Shown: positions 16,930 through 25,011, numbered from the stretch's first letter. The stretch is DNA of 37,699 nt from UBA6115 sp964346355 (GCA_964346355.1 CAYFUH010000013.1:1-37699), one strand, 5' to 3'. Program-made: numbers and translations. Notes: generated by a model from the sequence alone, not told the origin.

Positions 16930-18519
16930 GTGGCAGTCATTCAAATACAGGATTATTTTTTCGCCTACGACGGCAACATCACGCCGGTTTTTGATGGGCT
17001 CAACTTTCATATGGATTCCAGCTGGCGCCTGGGCCTGGTAGGCCGCAACGGGCGCGGGAAGACCACGCTGCTTCGCCTATTGGCAGGGCAGCTACAGGGA
17101 CACGGGCAGATCATCAGCAGCCTGCCGTTTGACCTCTTCCCCTATGAGGTGGACATGAACCGCCCGGCGGGCGAGGCGCTGATCAATGCGCTTGCGCCCT
17201 ATACGCGGTGGGAAGTGCAGATGCAGGATTTGCTTTTGCAGTCAACACCCGAAGCAATCGCCAAATACGGGGAAATCGAACACCAATACAGCCTGAAAGA
17301 CGGCTATGTCATCCGCGAGTACCTGGCGCGGGAAACTGCCTTCATGGGCATTGCGCCGGAAGAACTAAACCGGCCTTTGTCCACCTTCAGCCCAGGGGAG
17401 CAGACACGGTTGAAGCTGGCCGCGCTGTTTTTGCGCAAGGGCTATTTCCTGCTCATCGACGAGCCCACCAATCACCTGGACACGGCAGGCCGGGCACGGG
17501 TGGCGGACTACCTCAAAACCAAGGCCGGCTTTTTGGTCGTCTCCCACGACCGGGATTTGTTGGACACGGTGTGCACGCACATCCTGGCGCTGGAAAAGCA
17601 GGGCGCGCGCGTGGTGGCCGGCAACTACAGCACCTACCGGGAGAACAAACGCAACCAGGACGAACTGGAACACCAGCAAAACGAGCGCATCAAGGCGGAC
17701 ATCAGGCGATTGAAGCAGTCCGCCCGCGAAAAATCCGATTGGAGCGATCGGATCGAAGCCACCAAAATTGGGCAGGGCCCCTGTGACCGCGGCTTTATCG
17801 GGCACAAAGCCGCCAAGATGATGAAGCGCTCCAAGGCGATTGAAACCCGCATCGCCCGGCAGATTAGGGAGCAGGAAGCCCTCTTGTTAAATGTGGAGCA
17901 GACAGCGCCCCTCAAGCTGCAACCCCTGCCGCCCATTGGCCCGGTTGTGATGCGCTTTGACAAGGTGGACTTTGGCTATGGGGACAAGCCCCTCATCCAG
18001 CAAACGGACCTGGTGATCAAACCAGGCGACCGCCTGGCGCTGACCGGCCAAAACGGCAGCGGCAAGACCACCCTGCTTAAACTCATGAAAGGGGAATTGA
18101 CCCCAAAAAGCGGCAGCATCTGGCAGCCCAGGGGGCTTATCCTCTCCCATCTGCCGCAGACCAGCGCACACCTGTCGGGCACGCCGCGGGAATGGGCGCT
18201 GCGGGAAGGCCTGGACCTGACGCTGTTTTTGACCCTGCTGCGCAAGTTTGATTTCGCGCACGAGCTGTTTGACCGCGACATCCGCGGCTTTTCCCTGGGC
18301 CAGCGCAAAAAGGTGCTGCTTTCGGCCACGCTTGCCCAGCAGGCGCATCTGTACCTGTGGGATGAGCCGCTCAACGACATCGACCCGGAAAGCCGCGAGC
18401 AAATTGAGGACATGCTTTCTGACACCGGCGCCACGATGGTGTTCATCGAGCACGAGCGCGCCTTTTTGGACAAGGTCAAAACCCGGGAGTTGACGCTCTC
18501 CCCCAATTATTGTGGTTGA
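16930..18519 (+). CDS. ABC-F ribosome-protection protein (Lsa/Vga-like)
   Basis: Soluble tandem-ATPase protein predicted to bind the ribosome E site and displace antibiotics such as lincosamides, streptogramin A or pleuromutilins (family knowledge). 529 residues. Walker A1 GRNGRGKTT at 38-46, signature FSPGEQ near 153-158, Walker B1 LLIDEPTNHLD at 174-184, helical linker about 236-325, Walker A2 GQNGSGKTT at 373-381, second signature FSLGQRKK and LWDEP. WRLGLVGRNGRGKTT and GFIGHKAAKMMKRSKAIE in the linker are typical of the Lsa/Vga/CplR branch rather than of EttA or Uup. No membrane segments. Start GTG 16930; the frame extends upstream through the attenuator. A drug-resistance role is inferred, not shown. 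Confidence 0.88.
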   Translation: MAVIQIQDYFFAYDGNITPVFDGLNFHMDSSWRLGLVGRNGRGKTTLLRLLAGQLQGHGQIISSLPFDLFPYEVDMNRPAGEALINALAPYTRWEVQMQDLLLQSTPEAIAKYGEIEHQYSLKDGYVIREYLARETAFMGIAPEELNRPLSTFSPGEQTRLKLAALFLRKGYFLLIDEPTNHLDTAGRARVADYLKTKAGFLVVSHDRDLLDTVCTHILALEKQGARVVAGNYSTYRENKRNQDELEHQQNERIKADIRRLKQSAREKSDWSDRIEATKIGQGPCDRGFIGHKAAKMMKRSKAIETRIARQIREQEALLLNVEQTAPLKLQPLPPIGPVVMRFDKVDFGYGDKPLIQQTDLVIKPGDRLALTGQNGSGKTTLLKLMKGELTPKSGSIWQPRGLILSHLPQTSAHLSGTPREWALREGLDLTLFLTLLRKFDFAHELFDRDIRGFSLGQRKKVLLSATLAQQAHLYLWDEPLNDIDPESREQIEDMLSDTGATMVFIEHERAFLDKVKTRELTLSPNYCG

Positions 18520-18544
18520 AGTATTCAACGTTTTGCCTTATAAT
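18516..18544 (+). promoter_or_regulatory. SigA-type promoter of tRNA-Leu
   Basis: TTGAAG (18516-18521), a 17-base spacer and TATAAT (18539-18544), 11 bases before the tRNA. The -35 contains the TGA stop of the ABC-F gene. Confidence 0.75.
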
Positions 18545-18555
18545 CCAATCGGTGC

Positions 18556-18642
18556 GCCGGAGTGGCGGAATGGCAGACGCAGGGGACTTAAAATCCCCTG
18601 GCCTCAACGGCCGTGCTGGTTCGAGTCCAGTTTCCGGCACCA
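18556..18642 (+). tRNA. tRNA-Leu (anticodon UAA)
   Basis: 87 bases with encoded CCA. Acceptor stem GCCGGAG pairs with TTCCGGC (one G-U), discriminator A. Anticodon stem GGGGA/TCCCC (18582-18586, 18594-18598) with loop CTTAAAA and anticodon TAA at 18589-18591. A long variable arm (GGCCTCAACGGCC) marks a class II tRNA, and the T loop is TTCGAGT. It reads UUA and UUG codons. Confidence 0.97.
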
Positions 18643-18643
18643 G

Positions 18644-18682
18644 GGCGCCGCGGGCTTCAAAAAGTTCGCGGCGCCTTTTTTT
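18644..18682 (+). terminator. Intrinsic terminator of tRNA-Leu
   Basis: GGCGCCGCG (18644-18652) and CGCGGCGCC (18667-18675) form a perfect 9-bp stem followed by seven T (18676-18682), beginning 2 bases after the CCA end. Confidence 0.9.
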
Positions 18683-18794
18683 ACGCTGTTTTTGGTGCTG
18701 TTTTGCGCCATCACCGGGGCGGGTGCGCTGCTAAAGGCCAGGGTGTTCCAACCGGTGAAGTCATGGCCCGCACGGATTTTCCCAGCCAGCCCCC

Positions 18795-18823
18795 TTGTAA
18801 TTCAACCGCTTTTTAGGTAATCT
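18795..18823 (+). promoter_or_regulatory. Possible promoter of the thioredoxin-like gene
   Basis: TTGTAA (18795-18800), a 17-base spacer and TAATCT (18818-18823), each 4 of 6, 45 bases before the gene. The rest of 18683-18868 shows no gene. Confidence 0.4.
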
Positions 18824-18868
18824 GATACCAGCAAAAATGAAAACTTTAGGCAAGAAAGGAAGACACCC

Positions 18869-19978
18869 ATGAAAAAGCAAGTGGCACTCCTGCTCTCCTT
18901 CCTGTTGTTGATGGCTTGCGCGCTGCCCGGGCTGGCCGAAGCGGACGTGATTTACATCAACCCCGAATTTAACGAAAAAGAGATGAAGAACATCCAGGGT
19001 GAAACCATCCTGCTGGAAGAGCACATGGAAAACCTTGTGGGCTATTTAGACCTGGGCTTTGCCTTCATCGTGCCCGACTACATGAACGGCTGGGATGAGA
19101 CCAGCCCCTGGCAGATTGATGACAGCATGCACAGCATTGGCTATGTCTATTTCCCCAAGGAGCTGATGCCCACCTTCCTGAGCCTGGATACCTTAACAGA
19201 CGAGAAGGAGATGGAGGAAGCCGCGGGAAAGATCAGCGAAGGCGTTGTCTATACCTTCGGCGTGCTGCGCGTCAACCCGCAGCTGGAGTTAAGCGACGCG
19301 TCCTTTGAGGCGTACCAGGAGCTCTATGAACACATGGAGGAGTTCACCAAAAACGGCGATGACACCATCTACCTGTGCTACAACACTACCTTTAAAAGCG
19401 AGATGCTGACAGCGGAAGAGCAGGAAACGCTTGCGAAATTCGTCGAAGAAGGCTTGCAGATTGTCAAATCCACGCTGATCCTCTTCCCGCCTGTTTACCA
19501 GGAAGCCGCAGACCCCGGCCAGATTACGGTTGAAGGCGGTGCCGCGGCCTTTGCCGTGAACGACCTGGACGGCAACCCTTTTGATACCGGCACGTTTTCA
19601 AAGTATGACCTGACCGTCGTCAACGTCTGGTACACCTGGTGCGGCCCCTGCGTCGCGGAGATGCCCGATTTGCAAAAACTGAAGGAACAGCTGCCCGAAA
19701 ACGTCAACCTGATCACCGTGTGCATGGACGGTGAGAGCGAGAATGAGCTGGCCAAGGAGATCGTCGCTTCCGTGGACGCCACCTTCCAGACCTTGCAGGG
19801 GGATTCCCTGGCCCAAACCGTGATGGCAAACATCTACGCCGTGCCCACCAACCTGTTTATGGACAAGGACGGCCTCCTGGTGGGCGATCCTGTCGTGGGC
19901 GCGATGGGCGCAGGCGCGACCTTTGTGGAAGACGCCCTCAAGATTGTGAGCGAACGGCTGGCATTCATCGGCAAATAA
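18869..19978 (+). CDS. Exported thioredoxin-fold protein (TlpA/ResA-like) with a long unknown N-terminal domain
   Basis: 369 residues. Signal sequence MKKQVALLLSFLLLMACALP, then GLAEA; LMAC resembles a lipobox with a non-consensus M, so lipid anchoring is possible but unsure. Residues about 25-220 are an acidic domain (GFAFIVPDYMNGW, then VYTFGVLRVNP) that I do not recognise. The C-terminal domain from about 221 is TlpA/AhpC-like: NVWYTWCGPCVAEMPDL with redox pair C258/C261 and the cis-proline segment YAVPTNLFMDKDG. It would reduce or exchange disulfides outside the membrane. Flanked by its own promoter and terminator; no cytochrome or maturation genes are adjacent. Confidence 0.82.
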   Translation: MKKQVALLLSFLLLMACALPGLAEADVIYINPEFNEKEMKNIQGETILLEEHMENLVGYLDLGFAFIVPDYMNGWDETSPWQIDDSMHSIGYVYFPKELMPTFLSLDTLTDEKEMEEAAGKISEGVVYTFGVLRVNPQLELSDASFEAYQELYEHMEEFTKNGDDTIYLCYNTTFKSEMLTAEEQETLAKFVEEGLQIVKSTLILFPPVYQEAADPGQITVEGGAAAFAVNDLDGNPFDTGTFSKYDLTVVNVWYTWCGPCVAEMPDLQKLKEQLPENVNLITVCMDGESENELAKEIVASVDATFQTLQGDSLAQTVMANIYAVPTNLFMDKDGLLVGDPVVGAMGAGATFVEDALKIVSERLAFIGK

Positions 19979-19997
19979 ACAAAAACGCGCAAAATGC

Positions 19998-20031
19998 AGG
20001 AGCATGGCGGGATGCTGCCATGCTCCTTTTT
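19998..20031 (+). terminator. Intrinsic terminator of the thioredoxin-like gene
   Basis: AGGAGCATGGC (19998-20008) and GCCATGCTCCT (20017-20027) form a perfect 11-bp stem followed by TTTT. Confidence 0.85.
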
Positions 20032-20170
20032 GATTGATGAATGGTTCTTACCCCTCCTCCGCCCTGGCGGTGAAAACTGCATGATCGGGCTGTTTATTGC
20101 GCGCACAGCGCGGCCGGTTTGTGGTAGGATAAGGGCAACAATCATCAACCCACATGGAAAGGACAGCAAG

Positions 20171-21418
20171 ATGGACCAGTTTTATACGCCGGGCAGGCTG
20201 ATTCGCCTGGGCATCATCGGCCTGGGCAGCCGAGGCATTCCGCAAATGAAGGTGCTTTTGCCCATGGAAGACGTGCGCATCATCGCCCTGTGCGATGCCT
20301 ATGAGGACAGGCTGGCCCACGCGAAGGACCTGCTCAAGGGCAGCCCGCACGAGCAAGCCGTCCCCTATACGCTGGCGGAGGACATGCTGCTAACAGAGGA
20401 GATGGACGCCGTCCTCATCATGACCAGCTGGGAAACGCACATCCCGCTGGCCATCCAGGCCATGCAACACGGCATCGTGCCCGGGCTGGAGGTGGGCGGC
20501 GCCAGTGCCGTACGGGCGTGCTGGCAGCTGGTGGAGACCAGCGAGCAGACCGGCATCCCCGTGATGCTGCTGGAGAACTGCTGCTACGGCGAGGAGGAGA
20601 TGGCCCTGCTGCAGATGAAGCGCGCGGGCCTGTTTGGGGAGCTGGTGCACCTGCGCGGCGCGTATGAACACGACCTGCGCGAGGAGATCGGCCGCGGCGA
20701 CATCACCCGCCACTACCGCCAGCGGCACTTCCTGCACCGCAACGGGGACCTCTACCCCACCCACGCGCTGGGACCCATCATGAAGCTGCTGGGTATCAAC
20801 CGCGGCAACCGCATGGTGTCCCTGGTGTCCGTCGCCTCAAAGGCAGCAGGCCTTCATGAATGGTTGACGGAACACCGGAGGGACACGCCGGGTTTACAAA
20901 ACATGCCCGTCGCCTGCGGGGATGTGGTCAACACCATCATCACGACCGCCAAGGGGCAGACCATCCTTTTAACGCATGACTGCACCCTGCCCCGGCCTTA
21001 TTCCCGCGGCCTGCGCGTGCAGGGCACCCGCGGCATCTGGATGGAGGACAACCGCTCCATGTATGTGGACGGCAAAACGCCGCATGTGCCCGGCCACTGG
21101 ACGCACAGCTGGGAGAGCGACGCGCCCTACATGAAGGAGTACGCCCACCCGCTGTGGACGGCCTACCACGAATTTGGCAAGCGCGGCGGCCACGGCGGCA
21201 TGGACTTTCTGGTGCTGCGCGCCTTTATTGAGGCGCTGCAGCAGGGCAGCCCCATGCCCATTGACGTGTATGACACCGCAGCCTTAATGGCGATCACCGC
21301 GCTGTCGGAGGAATCCATCGCGCAGGGCAGCGCGCCCATCGCCATCCCGGATTTCACCCTGGGCCGCTGGCTGCAGCCCCGCGAAAAAGCGGAAGGAAAA
21401 TACGCGCTGGACGACTAA
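20171..21418 (+). CDS. Gfo/Idh/MocA-fold protein, GH109-like NAD-dependent glycosidase
   Basis: 415 residues, no signal peptide. N-terminal Rossmann fold with LGIIGLGSRG at 12-21. Features shared with GH109 alpha-N-acetylgalactosaminidases (family knowledge): CCYGEEEMALLQMKRAGLFG, GAYEHDLREE, HRNGDLYPTHALGP, GINRGNRMVSLVSV and GGHGGMDFLVLRAFIEAL. These enzymes use bound NAD+ in an oxidation-elimination cycle. The start ATG has AAAGGA about 9 bases upstream; the frame extends further upstream without support. Single-gene transcript with terminator at 21453. The substrate is a guess; other members of this oxidoreductase superfamily cannot be excluded. Confidence 0.8.
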   Translation: MDQFYTPGRLIRLGIIGLGSRGIPQMKVLLPMEDVRIIALCDAYEDRLAHAKDLLKGSPHEQAVPYTLAEDMLLTEEMDAVLIMTSWETHIPLAIQAMQHGIVPGLEVGGASAVRACWQLVETSEQTGIPVMLLENCCYGEEEMALLQMKRAGLFGELVHLRGAYEHDLREEIGRGDITRHYRQRHFLHRNGDLYPTHALGPIMKLLGINRGNRMVSLVSVASKAAGLHEWLTEHRRDTPGLQNMPVACGDVVNTIITTAKGQTILLTHDCTLPRPYSRGLRVQGTRGIWMEDNRSMYVDGKTPHVPGHWTHSWESDAPYMKEYAHPLWTAYHEFGKRGGHGGMDFLVLRAFIEALQQGSPMPIDVYDTAALMAITALSEESIAQGSAPIAIPDFTLGRWLQPREKAEGKYALDD

Positions 21419-21452
21419 CCAGCGCGCATCACCAAGAGCTATCCGCCTCATG

Positions 21453-21477
21453 CCATGCCATCACGGCATGGTTTTTT
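21453..21477 (+). terminator. Intrinsic terminator of the GH109-like gene
   Basis: CCATGCC (21453-21459) and GGCATGG (21465-21471) followed by TTTTTT (21472-21477). It sits directly at the 3' end of the convergent NTF2-like gene. Confidence 0.85.
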
Positions 21478-21478
21478 C

Positions 21479-21937
21479 TTAGGACTCAATGGGCGGCAGG
21501 GAGGCTTCCGGCACACCCTGCGCCTTCAAGGCCTCGAAATAGCCGTTTAAGTAGTCCGTATCGCAAAACACCTCCAGCGCGATGACCTTGCCCCAGCAGA
21601 TGGTGATCACATGCACGCCGCGGTTGTGATAGCGCGTGCCCGCGCGGTCGCTTAAGCTGTCTGTCCATTCCAGCATGGCGATGGTGCGCCAGGGGAAGCC
21701 GCTGACGGCGATTTTCTCAATCTCAAAGGCCAAATCCGGCATCAAGGCAGCCAGGCGCTCATACCAGGCCTGGATAGACGCCTTGTCCCGCCGCAAGCCG
21801 GCCAGCGGATGCCCCTCGCCTGAAAACCAGTGGCTGACACCCTGCGCCCTAAACTGCCGGGTGATCACCGCGTAGTCCCCGCGGTTGAGCGCGGCAAAGG
21901 AATTGAGCAGATTCCGCTTCACAATGGCATGGTACAT
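21479..21937 (-). CDS. NTF2-like (SnoaL-type) protein
   Basis: 152 residues, cytoplasmic. The N-terminal helix (LLNSFAALNRGDYAVITRQF), GEGHPLAGLRRDKASIQAWY and the terminal strands (HVITICWGKVIALEVFCDTD) follow the SnoaL-like cone fold used by small isomerases, cyclases and ligand-binding proteins. The function is not predictable from the fold alone. ATG at 21937 with GGGAGG about 9 bases upstream. Monocistronic, divergent from yitT, with a palindrome in its promoter. Confidence 0.75.
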   Translation of the reverse strand: MYHAIVKRNLLNSFAALNRGDYAVITRQFRAQGVSHWFSGEGHPLAGLRRDKASIQAWYERLAALMPDLAFEIEKIAVSGFPWRTIAMLEWTDSLSDRAGTRYHNRGVHVITICWGKVIALEVFCDTDYLNGYFEALKAQGVPEASLPPIES

Positions 21938-21969
21938 CCTGGTTTCCTCCCTGCGGTGTGTTTGAAGGG

Positions 21970-21998
21970 ATTATAGCCAACAAAGTGCTTTGTATACA
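21970..21998 (-). promoter_or_regulatory. Promoter of the NTF2-like gene with a palindrome in the spacer
   Basis: On the minus strand a perfect TATAAT (21975-21970) follows a weak -35 TGTATA (21998-21993) at 17-base spacing. ACAAAGCACTTTGT (21993-21980), with 6-base arms, fills the spacer, which suggests a repressor site. Confidence 0.5.
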
Positions 21999-22100
21999 GA
22001 GGGCTGCGGATATCGTTTCCCGCGCGGTTTATGGTATGCTATAGCCGTTCGCTGCGCAGGTCTGCCCGCCGCGAGCGCCAATAGCACACAGGGGGAGCAT

Positions 22101-22964
22101 ATGCGCAAACTGAATAACCAGACAGTACAGGACTATCTGACCATGACCCTTGGCATTTTCATCACCGCGGTGGGGGTCTATTTCCTGAAGTTTCCCAACA
22201 ATTTCTCAACCGGCGGCGTGACGGGCATCTCCGTCATCCTGGCCCATTTAATCCCGGGCATCTCCGCCACAGGGGTGGCCAACCTGCTTAACCTGGTGCT
22301 GCTGGGCGTTGGGCTGGTTGTGATCGGCCGGGACTTCGGCGTGAAGACCATCTACTGCACGCTGCTGTTGACCGCCCTGCTCTTCCTGTTTGAGCGCTTG
22401 ATCCCCATGACGCATCCGCTGACGGACCAGCCCTTTATGGAATTGATGTTTTCCATGGTGCTCTTCGCGGTGGGCGCGGCGCTGCTCTTTAATGTGGGCG
22501 CCTCCAGCGGCGGCACGGATATAATCGCCATGGTGCTCAAGAAATACACCCGGATTTACAGCATCGGCACCGCCCTGTTGATGGTGGACATCGCAGCGAC
22601 CGCCGCAGCTTTCTTTGTGTTTGACATCAAGACCGGCCTGTTCTCCCTGTTTGGGCTGATTACCTGGGGTGCCTTGCTGCAAGTGACCCTCAATGCCCTG
22701 CGCCAGCAGCGGTATTTCCACATCATCACCACCGATGCCGAATTGATCCGCCAGTTTATCATCTCCCATATCGGCCGCAGCGCCACGCTGTTTGACGGCC
22801 ACGGCGCCTTCACGGGCGAGGAGCGCAGCCTGATTATGACGGTGGTCAACTCCAAGCAGGCGGTGGAATTGCGCAGCTTTATCATGGAAAACAGCCCCAA
22901 CTCCTTTATGCTGGTCACCAACACCAATGACGTGGTGGGAAAAGGCTTCAGGAGCATGATGTAA
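22101..22964 (+). CDS. YitT-family membrane protein
   Basis: 287 residues with about five or six hydrophobic helices in residues 12-205 (first TMTLGIFITAVGVYFLKF), including FPNNFSTGGVTGIS and NVGASSGGTDIIAMVLKKY typical of the YitT/DUF161 family. The last ~85 residues (RYFHIITTDAELIRQFIISH onward) form a DUF2179-type cytoplasmic domain. Transport function is suspected for the family but not established. ATG 22101 has GGGGGAG just upstream; a TG-extended TATGCT at 22035-22040 may be its -10. ridA follows 87 bases later with its own possible promoter. Confidence 0.88.
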   Translation: MRKLNNQTVQDYLTMTLGIFITAVGVYFLKFPNNFSTGGVTGISVILAHLIPGISATGVANLLNLVLLGVGLVVIGRDFGVKTIYCTLLLTALLFLFERLIPMTHPLTDQPFMELMFSMVLFAVGAALLFNVGASSGGTDIIAMVLKKYTRIYSIGTALLMVDIAATAAAFFVFDIKTGLFSLFGLITWGALLQVTLNALRQQRYFHIITTDAELIRQFIISHIGRSATLFDGHGAFTGEERSLIMTVVNSKQAVELRSFIMENSPNSFMLVTNTNDVVGKGFRSMM

Positions 22965-22986
22965 TTTTGATCCCAAACGCATTCGT

Positions 22987-23015
22987 TTGCGCCATGAAGG
23001 CGCCTGTGATACAGT
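22987..23015 (+). promoter_or_regulatory. Possible promoter of ridA
   Basis: TTGCGC (22987-22992), a 17-base spacer and TACAGT (23010-23015). A 6-bp inverted repeat CAAACG/CGTTTG (22974-22989) overlaps the -35. Confidence 0.4.
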
Positions 23016-23051
23016 AAACCCAGTACACAACAACATGAAGGAGTGCTTTTT

Positions 23052-23438
23052 ATGCGTCAATCCATCACCCCCATCGTTGCGGACAAGGCGCCCGCGGCGC
23101 TTGGCCCCTATTCTGCCGGCATGGCCTTCCAGAACCTGCTGTTTTTGTCCGGCCAAACCCCCATTGACCCCAACACAGGGGACTTGGTGGCAGGCGGCGT
23201 CGCGGAGCAGACCGCGCAGGTCATCAAAAACCTGGGCGCTGTGCTGGAAGCGGCCGGCAGCGGCTTTGACAAGGTGATCAAGACCACCTGCTTCCTCACC
23301 GACATGGCCAATTTTGCCGCCTTTAACGAGGTCTACGGCAAGACCTTCATCAGCAAGCCTGCCCGCTCCACCGTGGCGGTGCGCGCCCTGCCCAAGAACG
23401 CGCTGGTGGAAATTGAGCTGATCGCCTTCCGCGACTGA
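23052..23438 (+). CDS. ridA: RidA-family enamine/imine deaminase
   Basis: 128 residues, the normal RidA (YjgF/YER057c/UK114) length; cytoplasmic trimer that hydrolyses reactive 2-aminoacrylate-type enamines made by PLP enzymes. Landmarks: APAALGPYSAGM, FLSGQTPIDPNTGDLVAGGV, QVIKNLGAVLEAAG and the C-terminal PARSTVAVRALPKNALVEIE, which carries the substrate-carboxylate arginine. ATG at 23052 with GAAGGAG 8 bases upstream. It may be co-transcribed with the downstream ArsC/Spx-like gene 76 bases later, across a partial hairpin. Confidence 0.94.
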   Translation: MRQSITPIVADKAPAALGPYSAGMAFQNLLFLSGQTPIDPNTGDLVAGGVAEQTAQVIKNLGAVLEAAGSGFDKVIKTTCFLTDMANFAAFNEVYGKTFISKPARSTVAVRALPKNALVEIELIAFRD

Positions 23439-23458
23439 TCCATTATTTATTCCCGATT

Positions 23459-23481
23459 GCCTTGCCCATTCTGGGCAGGGC
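23459..23481 (+). terminator. Hairpin between ridA and the ArsC/Spx-like gene
   Basis: GCCTTGCCC (23459-23467) and GGGCAGGGC (23473-23481) make a 9-bp stem with one G-U pair. Only GATGTTTTC follows, so it is at best a partial terminator. Confidence 0.4.
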
Positions 23482-23514
23482 GCTTGATGTTTTCAAAAAC
23501 GGAAGGAAGGTAGG

Positions 23515-23871
23515 ATGCTGTTTTACTGTCACCCCGTCTGCACCACCTGCAAAAAGGCGCGGGATTTTCTGCATAAACACCAGCTTGATTTTACGGAGCT
23601 GGACATCCGCGAGCACCATCCCAGCGCGGAGGAACTGCGCGTCTGGCACAAAAAGAGCGGCCTTGCGCTCAAGCGCTTTTTTAACACCAGCGGGCAATTG
23701 TACCGCGGGATGGGCCTGTCCGCCCGGCTGCCGGAGATGACTGAGCAGGAGCAGCTGGACATCCTGGCTCAAAGCGGCATGATGGTGCGCCGCCCCATCC
23801 TGATTGATGGCGACACGGTGCTGGTCGGCTTTCATGAGCAGACCTGGGCGGATGCCCTGCTAAAAGGCTAA
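23515..23871 (+). CDS. ArsC/Spx-family thioredoxin-fold protein
   Basis: 118 residues. N-terminal MLFYCHPVCTTCKKARDFL carries CTTC (C9-C12) as in Spx/YusI-type proteins; RFFNTSGQLYRGMGL and RRPILIDGDTVLVGF are the shared ArsC-family segments. Members act as arsenate reductases, redox-responsive RNA polymerase regulators (Spx) or are uncharacterised; this sequence fits the YusI-like group best. GGAAGG lies before the ATG. Only 3 bases separate its stop from the macro-domain gene, so the two are almost certainly one translation unit. Confidence 0.82.
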   Translation: MLFYCHPVCTTCKKARDFLHKHQLDFTELDIREHHPSAEELRVWHKKSGLALKRFFNTSGQLYRGMGLSARLPEMTEQEQLDILAQSGMMVRRPILIDGDTVLVGFHEQTWADALLKG

Positions 23872-23874
23872 GCC

Positions 23875-24930
23875 ATGCCGCTGTCCATCATCACGGGGGA
23901 CATCACAAAGGTGCTTTCAGACGCGCTGGTGAATGCCGCCAATACCCGGCTGCAGGAGGGCGGCGGGGTGTGCGGCGCCCTGTTTCAAAAGGCAGGGCGC
24001 GAGAAGATGCGCGCTGCCTGCCGGCACATTGGCCGCTGCGAGGTGGGGCAGGCCGTCATCACGCCGGCCTTTGATCTGCCCGCCCGCTATGTGATTCACG
24101 CGGTGGGCCCCCTGTACCAGGACGGCCAGCAGGGGGAGGAGGCGCAGCTTGAAAGTGCCTATTTAAGCGCACTGTCTTTGGCGCAGCAACACAAGCTGCG
24201 CTCCGTCGCCTTTCCGCTGATTTCCTCCGGCATCTACGGCTACCCCAAGCAGGAGGCCCTGGCGGTCGCGGTGCGCAGCATCCGCGCGTTTTTGGACGCG
24301 CAGGAGGACGAGCTGGATGTCACCCTGGTGCTGTTTGACCAGGCGGACGCGCAATTGGACCCTGCCCTTCGCAGGCGTCTGTGCGAGCTGATAGAGGGCG
24401 CGCAAACGGACGCGGCGCACCGGCTGCACCGCATGGCCGAAACCCGCCGCAATGCGCGCTATCTGCGCAGCCTGGCGGCGGAGGAGACGCTGGACAGCCG
24501 CGGCTTTGAGCTTGAAGCACCCGATGTGATGCCGGCCATGCTGCCAGACCCAGGCAGCGGGCTGGACGCTTTAATTGGCCGGATGGATGAGGGGTTTTCA
24601 ACCTCGCTGCTCAAGCTGATCGACAAAAAGGGCTTGACGGATGCCCAGGTCTACAAAAAGGCCAACCTGGACCGCAAGCATTTTTCCAAAATCCGCAGCA
24701 ACCCGCACTACGCGCCCGGCAAATTGACGGTACTGGCGCTGATCATCGCCCTGGAACTGCGCCGGGATGAGGCGGAGGACCTGCTCTCCCGCGCGGGCTT
24801 CGCCCTCTCCCCCAGCCACAAGACGGACATCATCGTGGGCCACTTTATCACCCAGCGCATCTATGACATTGACACCATCAACACCGCGCTGTACGCCTTT
24901 GACCAGGCGCTCTTGGGAGCCAAAGTATAA
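23875..24930 (+). CDS. Macro domain protein with C-terminal HTH-like domain
   Basis: 351 residues. Residues 1-165 are a macro domain that binds ADP-ribose or related NAD products: GDIT 8-11, NAAN 20-23, GGGVCGAL 29-36, VIHAVGP 73-79 and SSGIYGYP 117-124 form the ligand site. A charged linker follows. Residues about 240-345 (SLLKLIDKKGLTDAQVYKKA, HFSKIRSN, LALIIALEL, YAFDQALLG) form an all-helical domain resembling the HTH of phage-repressor-type proteins, seen at the C-terminus of some clostridial macro proteins (recollection, not searched). Coupled to the ArsC/Spx-like gene and 81 bases before a vWA gene. Role unknown; ADP-ribose sensing or removal linked to regulation is an inference. Confidence 0.85.
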   Translation: MPLSIITGDITKVLSDALVNAANTRLQEGGGVCGALFQKAGREKMRAACRHIGRCEVGQAVITPAFDLPARYVIHAVGPLYQDGQQGEEAQLESAYLSALSLAQQHKLRSVAFPLISSGIYGYPKQEALAVAVRSIRAFLDAQEDELDVTLVLFDQADAQLDPALRRRLCELIEGAQTDAAHRLHRMAETRRNARYLRSLAAEETLDSRGFELEAPDVMPAMLPDPGSGLDALIGRMDEGFSTSLLKLIDKKGLTDAQVYKKANLDRKHFSKIRSNPHYAPGKLTVLALIIALELRRDEAEDLLSRAGFALSPSHKTDIIVGHFITQRIYDIDTINTALYAFDQALLGAKV

Positions 24931-25011
24931 AAAAATGTCGCCCAAGAAGCGACCAACATAAGATCAAGTCCGGCTATCCTTCAATCATTACATGGATTGG
25001 AGGATGTTCAC

